This document shows, in pieces, positions 15,970 to 27,900 of a DNA stretch of 50,842 bases. Each line of letters begins with the position of its first letter. Position 1 is the first letter of the stretch. Source of the DNA: Verrucomicrobiales bacterium (GTDB taxonomy: Bacteria; Verrucomicrobiota; Verrucomicrobiia; Verrucomicrobiales; DEV007). Made by a program: the position numbers and the translations under genes. Where the stretch lies: assembly GCA_029213025.1 (NCBI GenBank), contig JARGOZ010000013.1:2738-53579 (forward strand). The letters are read 5' to 3'. The notes under the pieces were generated by a model, which did no database searches, was not told the DNA's origin, and saw only the letters and a program-made list of their open reading frames with translations.

Positions 15970-18900
15970 ATGAGTAAGAAGACTTTTTTCGAGAAATTCC
16001 TGTCAAGAAACAAATCTGAAAGTAAGAAGGGTGGTAAAGAGAACAGGGAATACGTGGCTGAGCAACTGGAGTCGCGGATTTTGTATTCCGCAGCGCCGGT
16101 CGATATCGCACCTGCCGGGGAAGTTGTTCAGGAACCGGTTGATCAATCAACGGAAGGGGAGTTTCAGGGAATCGATAATTTTGGGGGAACTTCACAGTTT
16201 ATTGAAGCAGGTCCCGATGCGATCACAGGGGAACTGGTTACACTAACCAGTTTTGATCATCTTTCCGAGTCTGAACTCGAAACTCTCGCCAACGCCGCAG
16301 TGGAGCGTTGGAAGGCAACTGATCTGAGCACTGAACAGCTCGAGGCGCTTGATGCGATCGAAATCTCGGTGGTGGATATCGAAGGTCTGGCAATCGCCGA
16401 GACGAATGGCTATGAAATCGAATTGGATTGGAATGCCAACGGTGCAGGGTGGTTCGTTGATGAGTCCCCGTTTGATGATGGAGAATTCGATTTTGCGGAA
16501 AGTTCCACCGTGTTCCGTGATACTGATGGCGAAGCGAAATACGGTATGGATCTCCTGACCGTGATGATGCACGAGATGGGGCACGTTCTTGGTCTGGAGG
16601 ATATATATGATTCTTTTCAGGATGACAGCCTGATGTATGGCGGGTTTGAGGCAGGAGAGAGAAGACTGCCGGTCGAAGATCAAGCTGATGGTGTCGCGGT
16701 AGGGACTCAAGTGGATGCTCACGCAAGTGTCATAGTAACCAATCTAGCTGATGACGGTACGGCTTCGGGAACTGGTATCACTCTTCGCGAAGCGATCAAT
16801 CAGGTTGCTGACGGGGAAACCATTACTCTGGGTGCGGGAATGTTTGAGTTGGATTCCAGTACCCTTGGGGACATCAACATTAGCGACCGGACTTTCACCA
16901 TCATTGGTGATGCGGGTGGTGGAACGATCATAACCGCGCCGTCGAGCGACCGGATTTTTAATATTACCGGCACAGCAAATATCACCCTGGAAGGCCTGAC
17001 GCTGTCGGGTGGTGAAATTCACGAAGGCGACGGTGGCGCGGTACGAGTCAGTGGAGCTAATGCCCAACTGACCCTAACCGATATCACTTTTGAGGATAAT
17101 GAAGTCATTGACGATGTAAACAACAACACCAACGCGCGTGGCGGGGCACTCTATGCGCAAAACAGCGCTGTGGTGACCGGGACCAATGTCGATTTCACCA
17201 ACAACAAAGCAATTCGGAGTGGGGGAGCAGAAGTAGCTGGTGGCGGTGCTTTTTACGTCAATACTTTCGCAACCGTCACCATTACCGGAGGTACCATGTC
17301 CAACAACGAAGCCCGCGATGGTGGTGGTTTCTATGCCAATGCTTCGGGTGTGGCAACTCTGAATAACTACACGGTTTCCACAAACACCGGAACAGTGAAT
17401 GGCGGCGGTTTCAATGTCAATACCGGCGGTATCGTCAATGGTGATAACCTCACCATCGATCAGAACTTTTCCGCTAACAACGGTGGAGGCTTTTATACGA
17501 ATACACTTTCTGACCAGGTTACATTAGTGGATTCTGTCATCTCAGGGAACACTGCGGAAGACGACCACGGGGGCGGATTCTTCAACCGGGGGATCGTGAG
17601 TTTAGATAACACTGAGGTTAAAAGTAATGTGAACCTGGAAGTCGACGGGGGAGCCAACCGGCGCGATGCTCTCGGGGCCGGATTTTTCAACGAAGGTGGC
17701 ACCGTGACGCTGGCCAACGGTTCCGACGTGACGCTTAACCAGAACTACGGTCATGGCGGTGGTTTTGCTAATGCCACGGGAGGCACCGTTATTGTGGAAA
17801 ATTCTACTATTTCGCAGAACTCGTTGATCCGGGTGAGTGATGCCCGGGGCGGAGCCGGGTTCTACAATTATGGCGGGGGGACGGTTGAACTAAAAGGTGC
17901 CACTATTGAAGACAATACGGTGACCATCAACGCTAGCGGTAATCTCGACGGCTACGGCGGCGGTTTCTACAACTATTCTCTGGGCACGGTAACTGCGGAT
18001 GCTTCCACGGTGATTCAAAACAACCATGCCAACGAAGGCACAGGTTTTCGGAACTCCGGTTACTCTGCGGTCGTGACACTGACCGGTACCTCCGTTATCA
18101 ATAACGAAGCGAGAACTCGCGGTGGTGCTTTTTCAATTAGGGACGGTGCGGTGACCAATCTGGATGGAGCCACAGTGACCGGCAACTCGACACTGAATGA
18201 AAACGGCGGTGCCGGTTATATGAGCGGCGGTATTCTCAACGTCACTAACGGGACGAAAGTAGAAAACAACTTCACCACCAACAACAGCGACTACGGCGGC
18301 GCGTTTTATATCACCGGTAATGCAACAGCGTCTTTTCAAGACAGCTTTGTGAATAACAATAAGGCTACTCTCGCTGATGGTGGCGCTTTCTTCATCGTGT
18401 CTTCACAGGTGACTCTGACAAATACAGAAGTGAAAAACAACTTCTCGGAAAATTCCGGCGGCGGTATTTTTCTTGATGACAGCGCCGACCTGACGGTAGT
18501 GGGCAGTGATATAAGTGATAACATCGCTCAGGATAACGGGGGCGCGCTCTATGTGAGGGATGATGCTACGCTTTCAGTATCGACTACCCATATTGACGGC
18601 AACCTGGCCGGTTACCTTGCCGACGGCTCTACTCCGGACGGGACAGGATTAAGGGGAGGGGCGATTTATGCTACCAACCGTTCGGTAATTACCATAAATG
18701 AATCGACACTGGATCAGAACGAAGCCACTCAGCATGGCGGGGCGATTTATCTGCAAAGTGAAGCCGATATAACCATTAACCAGTCGACAATTGCTGAAAA
18801 TGTGGCGAGAGGAGTCGGCGGTGGATTTCATGTAAATGGTTCCACGACCAGTTTAGTGATCAACAACTCAACGATAAGCACCAACTATGCTGGTTTCGAG

Positions 18901-21900
18901 CGTGCCTCTCAGGGGGGGATAGTTGGAACATCAGAGACCAAGACAAATGACAATCAGAGGGGCGGAGCGATTTATCAGGGTTCGGGTTTTGTCCACATCA
19001 ATCAGTCTACCGTAACCAATAACCGGGCGTCCGACTCTGCCAGTGGTGCCTTATGGAGTGCCAACCGGACATCTGAAACAGAAGGGTTTTTCGTCGAAAA
19101 CAGCATCATTTACGGAAACCTGGATAACTTTGAAGCGAATCCCGCCGGAGACGTGCAGGATATTCAAAGGCGGGTCACCATTATTGGCAGCAATGTAGTG
19201 GGAAGCAGTCAGGGAACAGGTGATAACGGTACCGGAACCAAATTCAGTGACGATCCGCAGCTTGAGGCTTTAGCAGATAACGGCGGATTCGGCAGGACTC
19301 ATACAATTGCAGGTACAAATTTCGCGACTTCCGGTGCGACGGTGAACCCTACCGTCAATTCTTCTCATGCGGTAGATCAACTCGGAAATGGGCGGGGTGA
19401 TACCATCGGGGCGGTGGAAGTTGAACCTGTTGCAACTACACTAACGCTCGATGAAGTAATAGTCCCTGCGTCAGCGGAAGATGATACCAAAATTACTGTC
19501 AGCGCGACTGGCACTTCCACCGGGGCCGGGCCATTGGTGTATAATTGGTCGGTAACCGACAGCGCGGACAATACGGTGGCTTCGGGTTCCGGAGAATCCT
19601 TTTCATTCACTCCTGATGAACTAACTGCTACGGACGTTAGCGATATACTAACAGTCGCGCTTACTGTTACTGACAGTGCGACTTCGCAAGTAGTGATTGC
19701 GCAGGATCAGGACATATTGTTGATAAATCCTGACGGGAGGCCGACTGCTGCCAGTGGCGCCACAGAGATCACTGTTAATTCCTTTGTCGAGGACGGGCAG
19801 GTCATCGAAACCACTGCGGATACTGATGGAACTGTCACGCTCAGGGAGGCCATAAACATAGCTAACAACACTGCCGGGGATGTCGTGATAAATTTGTCAG
19901 CCGGGACTTACACTTCGGATTTGGCGCTTGGTGATGTACGTATCAATTATGATACCGAATCATCCGGGGGAGGTAGCTCTATTAATGTAGGAGATGTGAT
20001 TGTCGGGGAAACCAGGGGGGCGACAGGCACGGTAGTAAGTGTTACTGATAACGGCAGTTCGGGCTTTATTATTTATACTCCGGTTTCAGGTACTTTCGCA
20101 GATAACGAATATATAAAAATCCAGTCGTCAGACACCAGGGTGGTTAGGGCCAACGGCGATCCGCTGGGAGAAAATGCCAATGCTAACGGCGGAGATTTCG
20201 ATATCACAAAAACAGACGGGACAGTGGTCATCGTGGGTGACTCAAGAGGAACCACCATAGTTGATGGGAATGGCGTGGACCGCGTTTTCGATGCCCGTCC
20301 AGGGTCGACTGTTGTGTTTAAACAACTCACGATTACTGGCGGTCAGACCTATGAAGACCACGGAGCCGGCATCAGCAGTTCAGGAGGAACTGTTGTGCTG
20401 AACGATGTGGAGATTAGCGGCAACAGTGCGACCGGTCATGGAGGTCATGTCGGCGGAGCCGTCTACATCACCAGCAGTGGTAATTTCGCCGGAAATCTTT
20501 ACGCTAAAAATGTAGAGATCAGTAACAATGAGGCGGGCAGTCACGGCGGAGGTCTTTTTCTGACTGGAACCAACTCTGCCAGTGGGGCCTTTAAACTCGA
20601 AGACGTGACCATTTCCGGTAACACTTCCGGGGTCGACACCTCTGATCGCGATGGCGGCGGTCTCTATTTAGCGGGCAACCGCAACAATCTCGAAATGACC
20701 AACGTCACCTTCGACGGTAACCGCGCCAGAGACGATGGTGGCGGTGCGGTCTTCGAAGGTTACGATAATGTCGTTTCCGCTACCAATGTCAATTTCTATG
20801 GCAACATCGCCGGTACCGAAGGCACAGGCACCGGAGACAACGACGGCGGTGGTTTCCTCGTTTCAGGCGCGCGCAATGAGATTACCTTTACCGATTCCAA
20901 CATCGGTGGAGAGCTTGTCGGTGGCGCCGGCGATGATGGTCTCGGAACGGACCGGACTACAGATGCGGTGGGTTCCTTAACCGCGCGCGGTAACTTTGCC
21001 GAAGACGACGGCGGCGGCTTCCGTATGGAAGGTAAGGATAACATCCTGAACCTGGTGGACACCGATATCATCGGCAACCAATCGAACGACGACGGCGGTG
21101 GGTTCTCTGCAATCAACAACCAGGAAACGATCAACATCTTCGGAACCAGCGTCATTCGAAACAACTTTAGTGCCACACAATACGGAGGCGGTTTCCGCAT
21201 CGACGGAGCCCTGGTCAATCTCATCGGCACGGCGGCTGTGCCACTGGTGATTTCGCACAATGAAGCCCGGGGCAATGATAACGACCGGCGCGGCGGTGGA
21301 TTTTACTCCAATGGTGGTACGGTGATCGGCTCCAATGTATCGATCAAACATAATGTCGCCGAGCGCCACGGTGGCGGTTTCTGGAATGACGGGGGCGTCG
21401 TCACCATCACTTCCTCTGATGCGGCGACTTTTATGTCGAACATTTCATATAATACGACGGTTGATCCCGCCGACGGTGACGGTGGAGGTTTTTACAACAC
21501 CAACGGTGGAACCATCAACCTTACTGATGTGGACATCGAAGGCAACACTACCACTGACGAAGGTGCCGGCTTTTACAATAGCGCAACCGGGGCGACCGTG
21601 AATTTGACTCGTGTCAATCTCACCAACAACATCTCGCAGGACAGCGGTGGCGGTTTCTACAACGCTCACGACGGTTCAATTGTGAATTTCACCGATGTGG
21701 TGATTGATTCGAACGTTTCCGAAACAGAACACGGAGCCGGATTCCGGAATAATGGCATCGTCACTGGATCCAGAGTTCTCATCACCAATAACGAGACGAA
21801 AGGAACCAGCACGAATAACCGGATCGGTGCAGCATTTTATAATGCGGGGAATGAAGCTACAGTGACTTTAAGTGAAGTTGTTATGGCTAACAACACTGCT

Positions 21901-24900
21901 CACGGCCGTGGTGGTGCTGTTTACAATACCGATGGTGATGTGGATCTGACTAATTTCGTCATCCGCGACAATGTTTCCTACAATACGTCCGGAAGTGGCA
22001 GTAACTCAAGAGGTGGAGGGGTCTGGAACTCGGACCGTGGTTCCGTGACATTGACGAATGGCGAGATTTCCGGAAACAACGCCAACCGTTTCGGCGGCGG
22101 TATTTACCAGCAGACGGATGGTTCGGAATTAGTCCTCAACAATGTCACCATTAGTGGCAATAAAGCGGGCGCGGCTTCCGATGGTTCTACTCCCGGTGTA
22201 GGCACCGAAGCGATTGCAGCAGACGCAGATGGTGGTGGTATTTTTATGACCAACGCCGGTTCAGTGATTCTGAATCACGTGACGATTGCCGACAACTATG
22301 CTCTGGATGATGGTGGTGGAATCGACCGGGACGGAGGGACATTAATCATCCGGGACAGCATTCTGGCCAACAATATCAGGGATAACGGGGTCCCGGGAAC
22401 CAATATCGAAAGCGACAACAATGCCACGGCCACTCTTGAAGGCGGAGTAGTGATCGTGACCAATCAGGGTGGAACACTGACCCAGACAGATGGAACGCGA
22501 ATCACTGAGGATCCGGTATTGGGCGCGCTTGGTGACAATGGTGATATTGTCGACCTCCCCGGCGGATTTGTGATCCAGACCCATGCCGTAGCTCCGGGCA
22601 GTTCGGCCGTGGGCGCTGAGAACTCTGCTGCTGGTGGAGCGGTAACGACCGACGCACGGGGTGCGGACAGGAATGGTGTCAGAACGTTGGGCGCCTATCA
22701 GCTGTCTGCTCCTGTGTTTGATGGAAACCCTACCGTTGATACGAATAGCATTACCGCAGGCGACACGGTAACAGTAAGTGGTGATATTCTTTACGATTTG
22801 CTGCCCGGCGAAACCGGCAATGATGTCGTGGTAACGATCAGTTGGGGTGACGGTAGTCCGGTGACTCGTACCTCGTTGAGCGGAGCTACCGATTTCGCTG
22901 CTGCCAGTCCGGACTTCAGCGGCTTATCGCATGACTATGGTGCAGCTGGTTCATTTACCCTGTCTGTATCACTGACTCTTCTGGGGAGTGATGAGGCGCT
23001 GGACGAATATACAGAAGTGATCACTGTAGCCGCTCCGGCAACACCGACTCAGGAAGTAACAACAACAGAAAACTCGACTGTAACGATCACTCCTACATCT
23101 ACGGATGTGGTCTCGACCGGTACTCTAACCGTCGATGACGGTACGATTCTTGTCGATGGCAACCGGATCGGTTATGCCGTTGATATCTCCAGTGGAACCA
23201 CCGGAACATGGGCCGTTGTTGGTAGTGAAGGGCAGGCGAATACAGAAGAAGTTTACATTTACCGTGATACTACCGGAAATGGCGATTGGGTATTGGAGCA
23301 GACTCTCCTCAGTCCCGATAATGTCGATGCCTTCGACGATTTCGGCAGTTCGATTAACATCGATGCTGAAAATGGGCGTATCTTCGTTGGTGCGAGACTG
23401 GAAGACACTGGCGGCACAGATAAGGGAACCGTATTTCTCTATACTTTCGATAGTGGAGCTGTAGTAGGCAGCCAGTGGTCTCTGGAGCAGAGAATCCAGG
23501 GGACTACCGGTGCAAACGGTGGCGATGATTTTGGTTACAGCCTTGATGCATCAGGTGACTACCTCGTTGTCGGTGCCAGATTGGAGGATTCTGATACAAT
23601 TGATCAGTCGGACACTGGCGGAGCGAATGATTCCGGGGCAGTGTATGTATTCAAATGGGATGGAGCTGCTTATGTGCAGGAACAGAAGCTGAAAGCTCAG
23701 TTAAGGGACGGCAGTGCTGATGTCCAGGGTGCCGACCAGTTTGGCGTTTCCGTTGCAATAAACGAAGCTGCTAATTTGATCGTTGTCGGCCAGGAACTGG
23801 AGGACACTGTGTCCGCGGGAAATAACGGAGGCGCTGCCTATGTGTATAGTTTTGACGACGGACAGGCTGTAGGCAGCCAGTGGTCAATTGAACGGAAACT
23901 GGTGGCCTCCAACGCGGGGGATGAAGATCGATTCGGACACGATGTCGACATCAGTGGAACGACGGTAATTATCGGGGCTCGTCAAGAGGATACCGGAACC
24001 GGCGCCAACGACAATTCAGGAACCAACCGGGGATCTATCTATGTTTATGATTTCAGTGGTTCTGCTGTAGGTGCCGTGATAACACCTTCAACCGCCAATG
24101 CGATCGATAACGGTAGAATCCGGTTTACGACTGATAATGTAACCGATCCACTCAGCATTGCGTTTGTTGACGGTGGTGCAGAGGGAATTGCGTTTGCGGG
24201 TGGAATCATCACGGTGACGTTAAATACAGGAACATCCACTGCCGCTTCAATTGCAGCGCTGGTTAATGGAACAGATCTCGGCGCTCTTGGAGTTACTAAC
24301 GGAGGAACTCTGAATGCTACCGAACTATCTCACGGCACGGGGACTGAGCTGGTTGAGGCTGCCGGTCCGGTTGAATTGACTGCCGGCTTCGAAAGGCAGG
24401 TCATCAACGCTCATTCCGGTGTCACTCATCTGAGTAACGAGGACCGTCTTGGCGGTGCTGTTGCGATTGACGGTGATCGCATTATTGCCGGTGCCTATCA
24501 GGACGATATTAATGGCTCTAACTCCGGAACCGCTCATATTTTTGATTTTGATTCCGGTTCAGGGCTGTTTACTCATTCGACATTTATTAATCAGGAAAAT
24601 ACCGCTTCGGCTGACCGTAATGAGTTTGGTTTCGGCGTCGCTATGGACGGCGACAGGTATATTATCGGAGCCAGACTTTCCGAGGGGACATTCACCTCCG
24701 CAGATGGTGCCGTGATCAATATCGAGCATTGGGGTTCAGCTCATATCTACAGTGGTGATCCATCTGTAGCGGTAGCCGAGGAGGCCGCATTACAAGGTGG
24801 TCTTGCCAATAAATCTGAAATTGGCTCACGCGCACTGTTCGGTCGCAGAGTTTCTGTCGGTGGTGATTTTGCGATAGTAGGTGCTCCGGAAGCAGGTAAA

Positions 24901-27900
24901 GATCCGAATGGAACAGATGATGTTACCGGTCGTGTTTACTTATATAAGCGAAATGATCAGGGAACAATCAATCCAGATGATGATTCCTGGACTCTAATTA
25001 CCGATTTTGGCCCTCCAATTACGGATGACGATGCTTTTGACTACTTTGGCTGGGGTGTCACTATATCCGAAGATGGATCAACGATTGCCGTTGGTGCGAA
25101 CGGCCACGAAGCTGGTGGTTCAGCCCAGGGTGCAATCTATATTTATAGTTTTGATGGAACTACGGCTACGTTGGCAGGACGAATCCGGGCAGAGAACCGG
25201 ACCAATAGCGATCAGTTCGGCCGTGATCTGGAACTAAGCGCCGACGGTTCAGTTCTGGTTACCGGTATGCTCAGCGACGATGACATCGATTCCGGTTCCG
25301 GTTCGGCACACATTTACACAGCAACTGCCGGATGGAGCGACTTCTTCAGCGGGGCGGCTACTCAGCAGGGGGTTCTCTCGATTAATGACGATGGAGTAAA
25401 ACTCAAACCCATTTCGGAATACAGCGATGTTAACAGCGATCAATTCGGACGTTATGTGGCAATCTCCAGTGATGGAACCCGAATCGCAGTTGGTGCTTAC
25501 GATGATGATCACGTTGCTGGTGGGACCGATACCGATCCCGATGATGATGGAAACGCAACGCAGCGTGATCGTGGCTCGGTTTATGTATTCCAGTATGATG
25601 CCGCGAATCTGCATGCCGTGATCGATCCCGACATCGTCGGCGGCGAAAACGGCAAAGGGCAAATCGCAGTTCACGCGACCGTTGCTTCCGGAATTTCGGC
25701 TGTCGAAATCGTAACCGGTGCGACACTCGGGGTTACTGAAAGCGGAGGCACGGTGACCATTACTCTGGCCGCAGCCGGTTCAACCGCCGCCGATATTGTA
25801 GCGGCTATTGGTTCCGCAGGGATTGCCGGATTCAGTGGTGAGTTGTTCCCTGGGAACGGCGCAGCGAATCAGGGTGGCAACGATGGTTCTGCCCTGCTCA
25901 CGTTGGCCCATGGGCCTCAGGCGCTCACCAATTGGGAAATGCAGCAGAAGCTGGTAGCTTCCAATGACGGAAAGGATGACCGTTTTGGTGCTGATGTCGA
26001 TATTGACGGTGATTATCTCGTTGTTGGTGCTAACCAGGAAGATAACCCAAGCAACAGTGGCAGTGCATACATCTTTGAATTCGATGGCTCTCAGTGGAGT
26101 GAGGTACAGAAAATTAATGCCTCCGATCAACAGAGTAACGATCATTTCGGTCGGCGGGTTGCTATTGATAACGATCTTATTGTAGTGGGTGCTTATCTTG
26201 AGGATACCTCCGGAACAAGCGCCGGTTCAGTTTATGTGTATCAACGGGATCCCGATACCGGAGTATGGGGTGATGGATCGGATAACGAGAATTTCGTCAT
26301 TCGGTCTCCATACGGGCAGAGTCAGGACGGCTTTGGTCTCGCAGTTGATGTCAGTGAAGGCAATATTGTAGTAGGTGCCAACCAGCAGGACCGGATTCTT
26401 TCGGACGGCACAGTGATTTCAAACTACGGCGGGGCTCACGGTTACCGGGTGGAGGAAGCCGCAGAGGTCGATCAGATAACGGTGGCTCCGGCGAAAGGAA
26501 CTGCAACGGTTGCAGCGGATAACCTGAGCATCAGTTTCGACCCCGGATCTGACTTTGATGATCTCGATCCCGGCGATACCGAGGAAGTTACGTTTACCTA
26601 TACTACTGTCGGTGGTGATACCATCGATGTGGTAGTAGTGGTGAACGGTGTAAATGACATTCCGGTCGGCGTTGATGATGATCTGAATGCCAATGAGGAC
26701 GATGGAGCCACGGTAATTGGTAATGTGACGACAAACGATACCGATGATGATGCGGATGCCAGCCTGACGGTTGCAGAAGTGAATGGCGATGCAGCCAATG
26801 TTGGCAACACAATCAATCTTGCTTCGGGTGCTACGGTAGCCATCGCGTCAAATGGCGATGTCACTTTCGATGCCAATTCTTACTACGAATCGCTCGCGGA
26901 CGGTGAGACGGCAGAAGAGACCGTTACCTATCAGGTAACAGATGGAAACGGGAATACAGTTTATCAGGAAGTAGACGGTGTGTTTGTGGCTGAGGCTGTG
27001 AATTTCGGTTCCAGTCCTGATTCCTGGACACAGATCGAAGAATCGGATGGCGGGGCCAATGCGAATTCATTGACCGGGTCGAGAACAGGTTTTTTCATGC
27101 AGGTCCCGGACGGCTCCGGCGGTATTTCCACTCCTTCATTTGCTGATCCTACCGGTTCCCCGGCTATCACTTATGAGGTTGAGGTATCGACCGCAGGGAC
27201 TTATCAGTTGTTCCTGAGAGGCGCGAGCTTTGATGGCGCCAGCGACTCGGTTTTTGCCACGATCAACGGGCACGGTGATGGCATCGCGGGAGGCAACCCG
27301 GATTGGTATGCGATGGCTATCACTGGTTCGGCATTCAACTGGCATGGCCAGGGGAATCTTGAGGATGGCGTCGCGGGAACTTCTGCTGCAGTGACGTTTG
27401 ATCTGTCTGCGGGCCGTCATACGATACATATCAGTGCCCGTGAAGACGGAGTAGCTCTTGATGCCGTGATGCTGCGGAATACTACTTCTACAGTGGCGGC
27501 TCCTGCGCAAAATAGCACTGAGGCCGGACCGGATGATCAGCGTGAAGCCACTGTCACCGTCACTGTAGCGGGTGAGAATGATCAGGTTTTTGCCAATGCG
27601 GAAGTAAACCAAACTCACAACTACAACGAGGGCAGTACGGCATTCACTCTCAATCCGATCGTAGTTGCCGATGTCGATAACAATGAGCAAATCACTGCGA
27701 CTCTGACGATGTCGAATGCCCTGGCAGGAACGTTGTCGACCAGTGGTGCCGCGACATTTAATGCAGGTGTCTGGGAGATAACCGGGACGGTAGGTGAAGT
27801 TAATGCAGCGTTCGCAGCGCTTTCTTTTACGCCTGATTCGGACTTTGATCAGAACTCCACTATTTCGGTGGATATAGAGGACGGACTCGAGAACTCTACC

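Noticed and set aside
17000..22700. Possible CRISPR or tandem DNA repeat array (recurring GGCGG/AACAAC words)
   Set aside because: The spacing is irregular and follows protein turns (GGGF, NN) of a beta-helix; units differ at the DNA level and no constant repeat with unique spacers exists.
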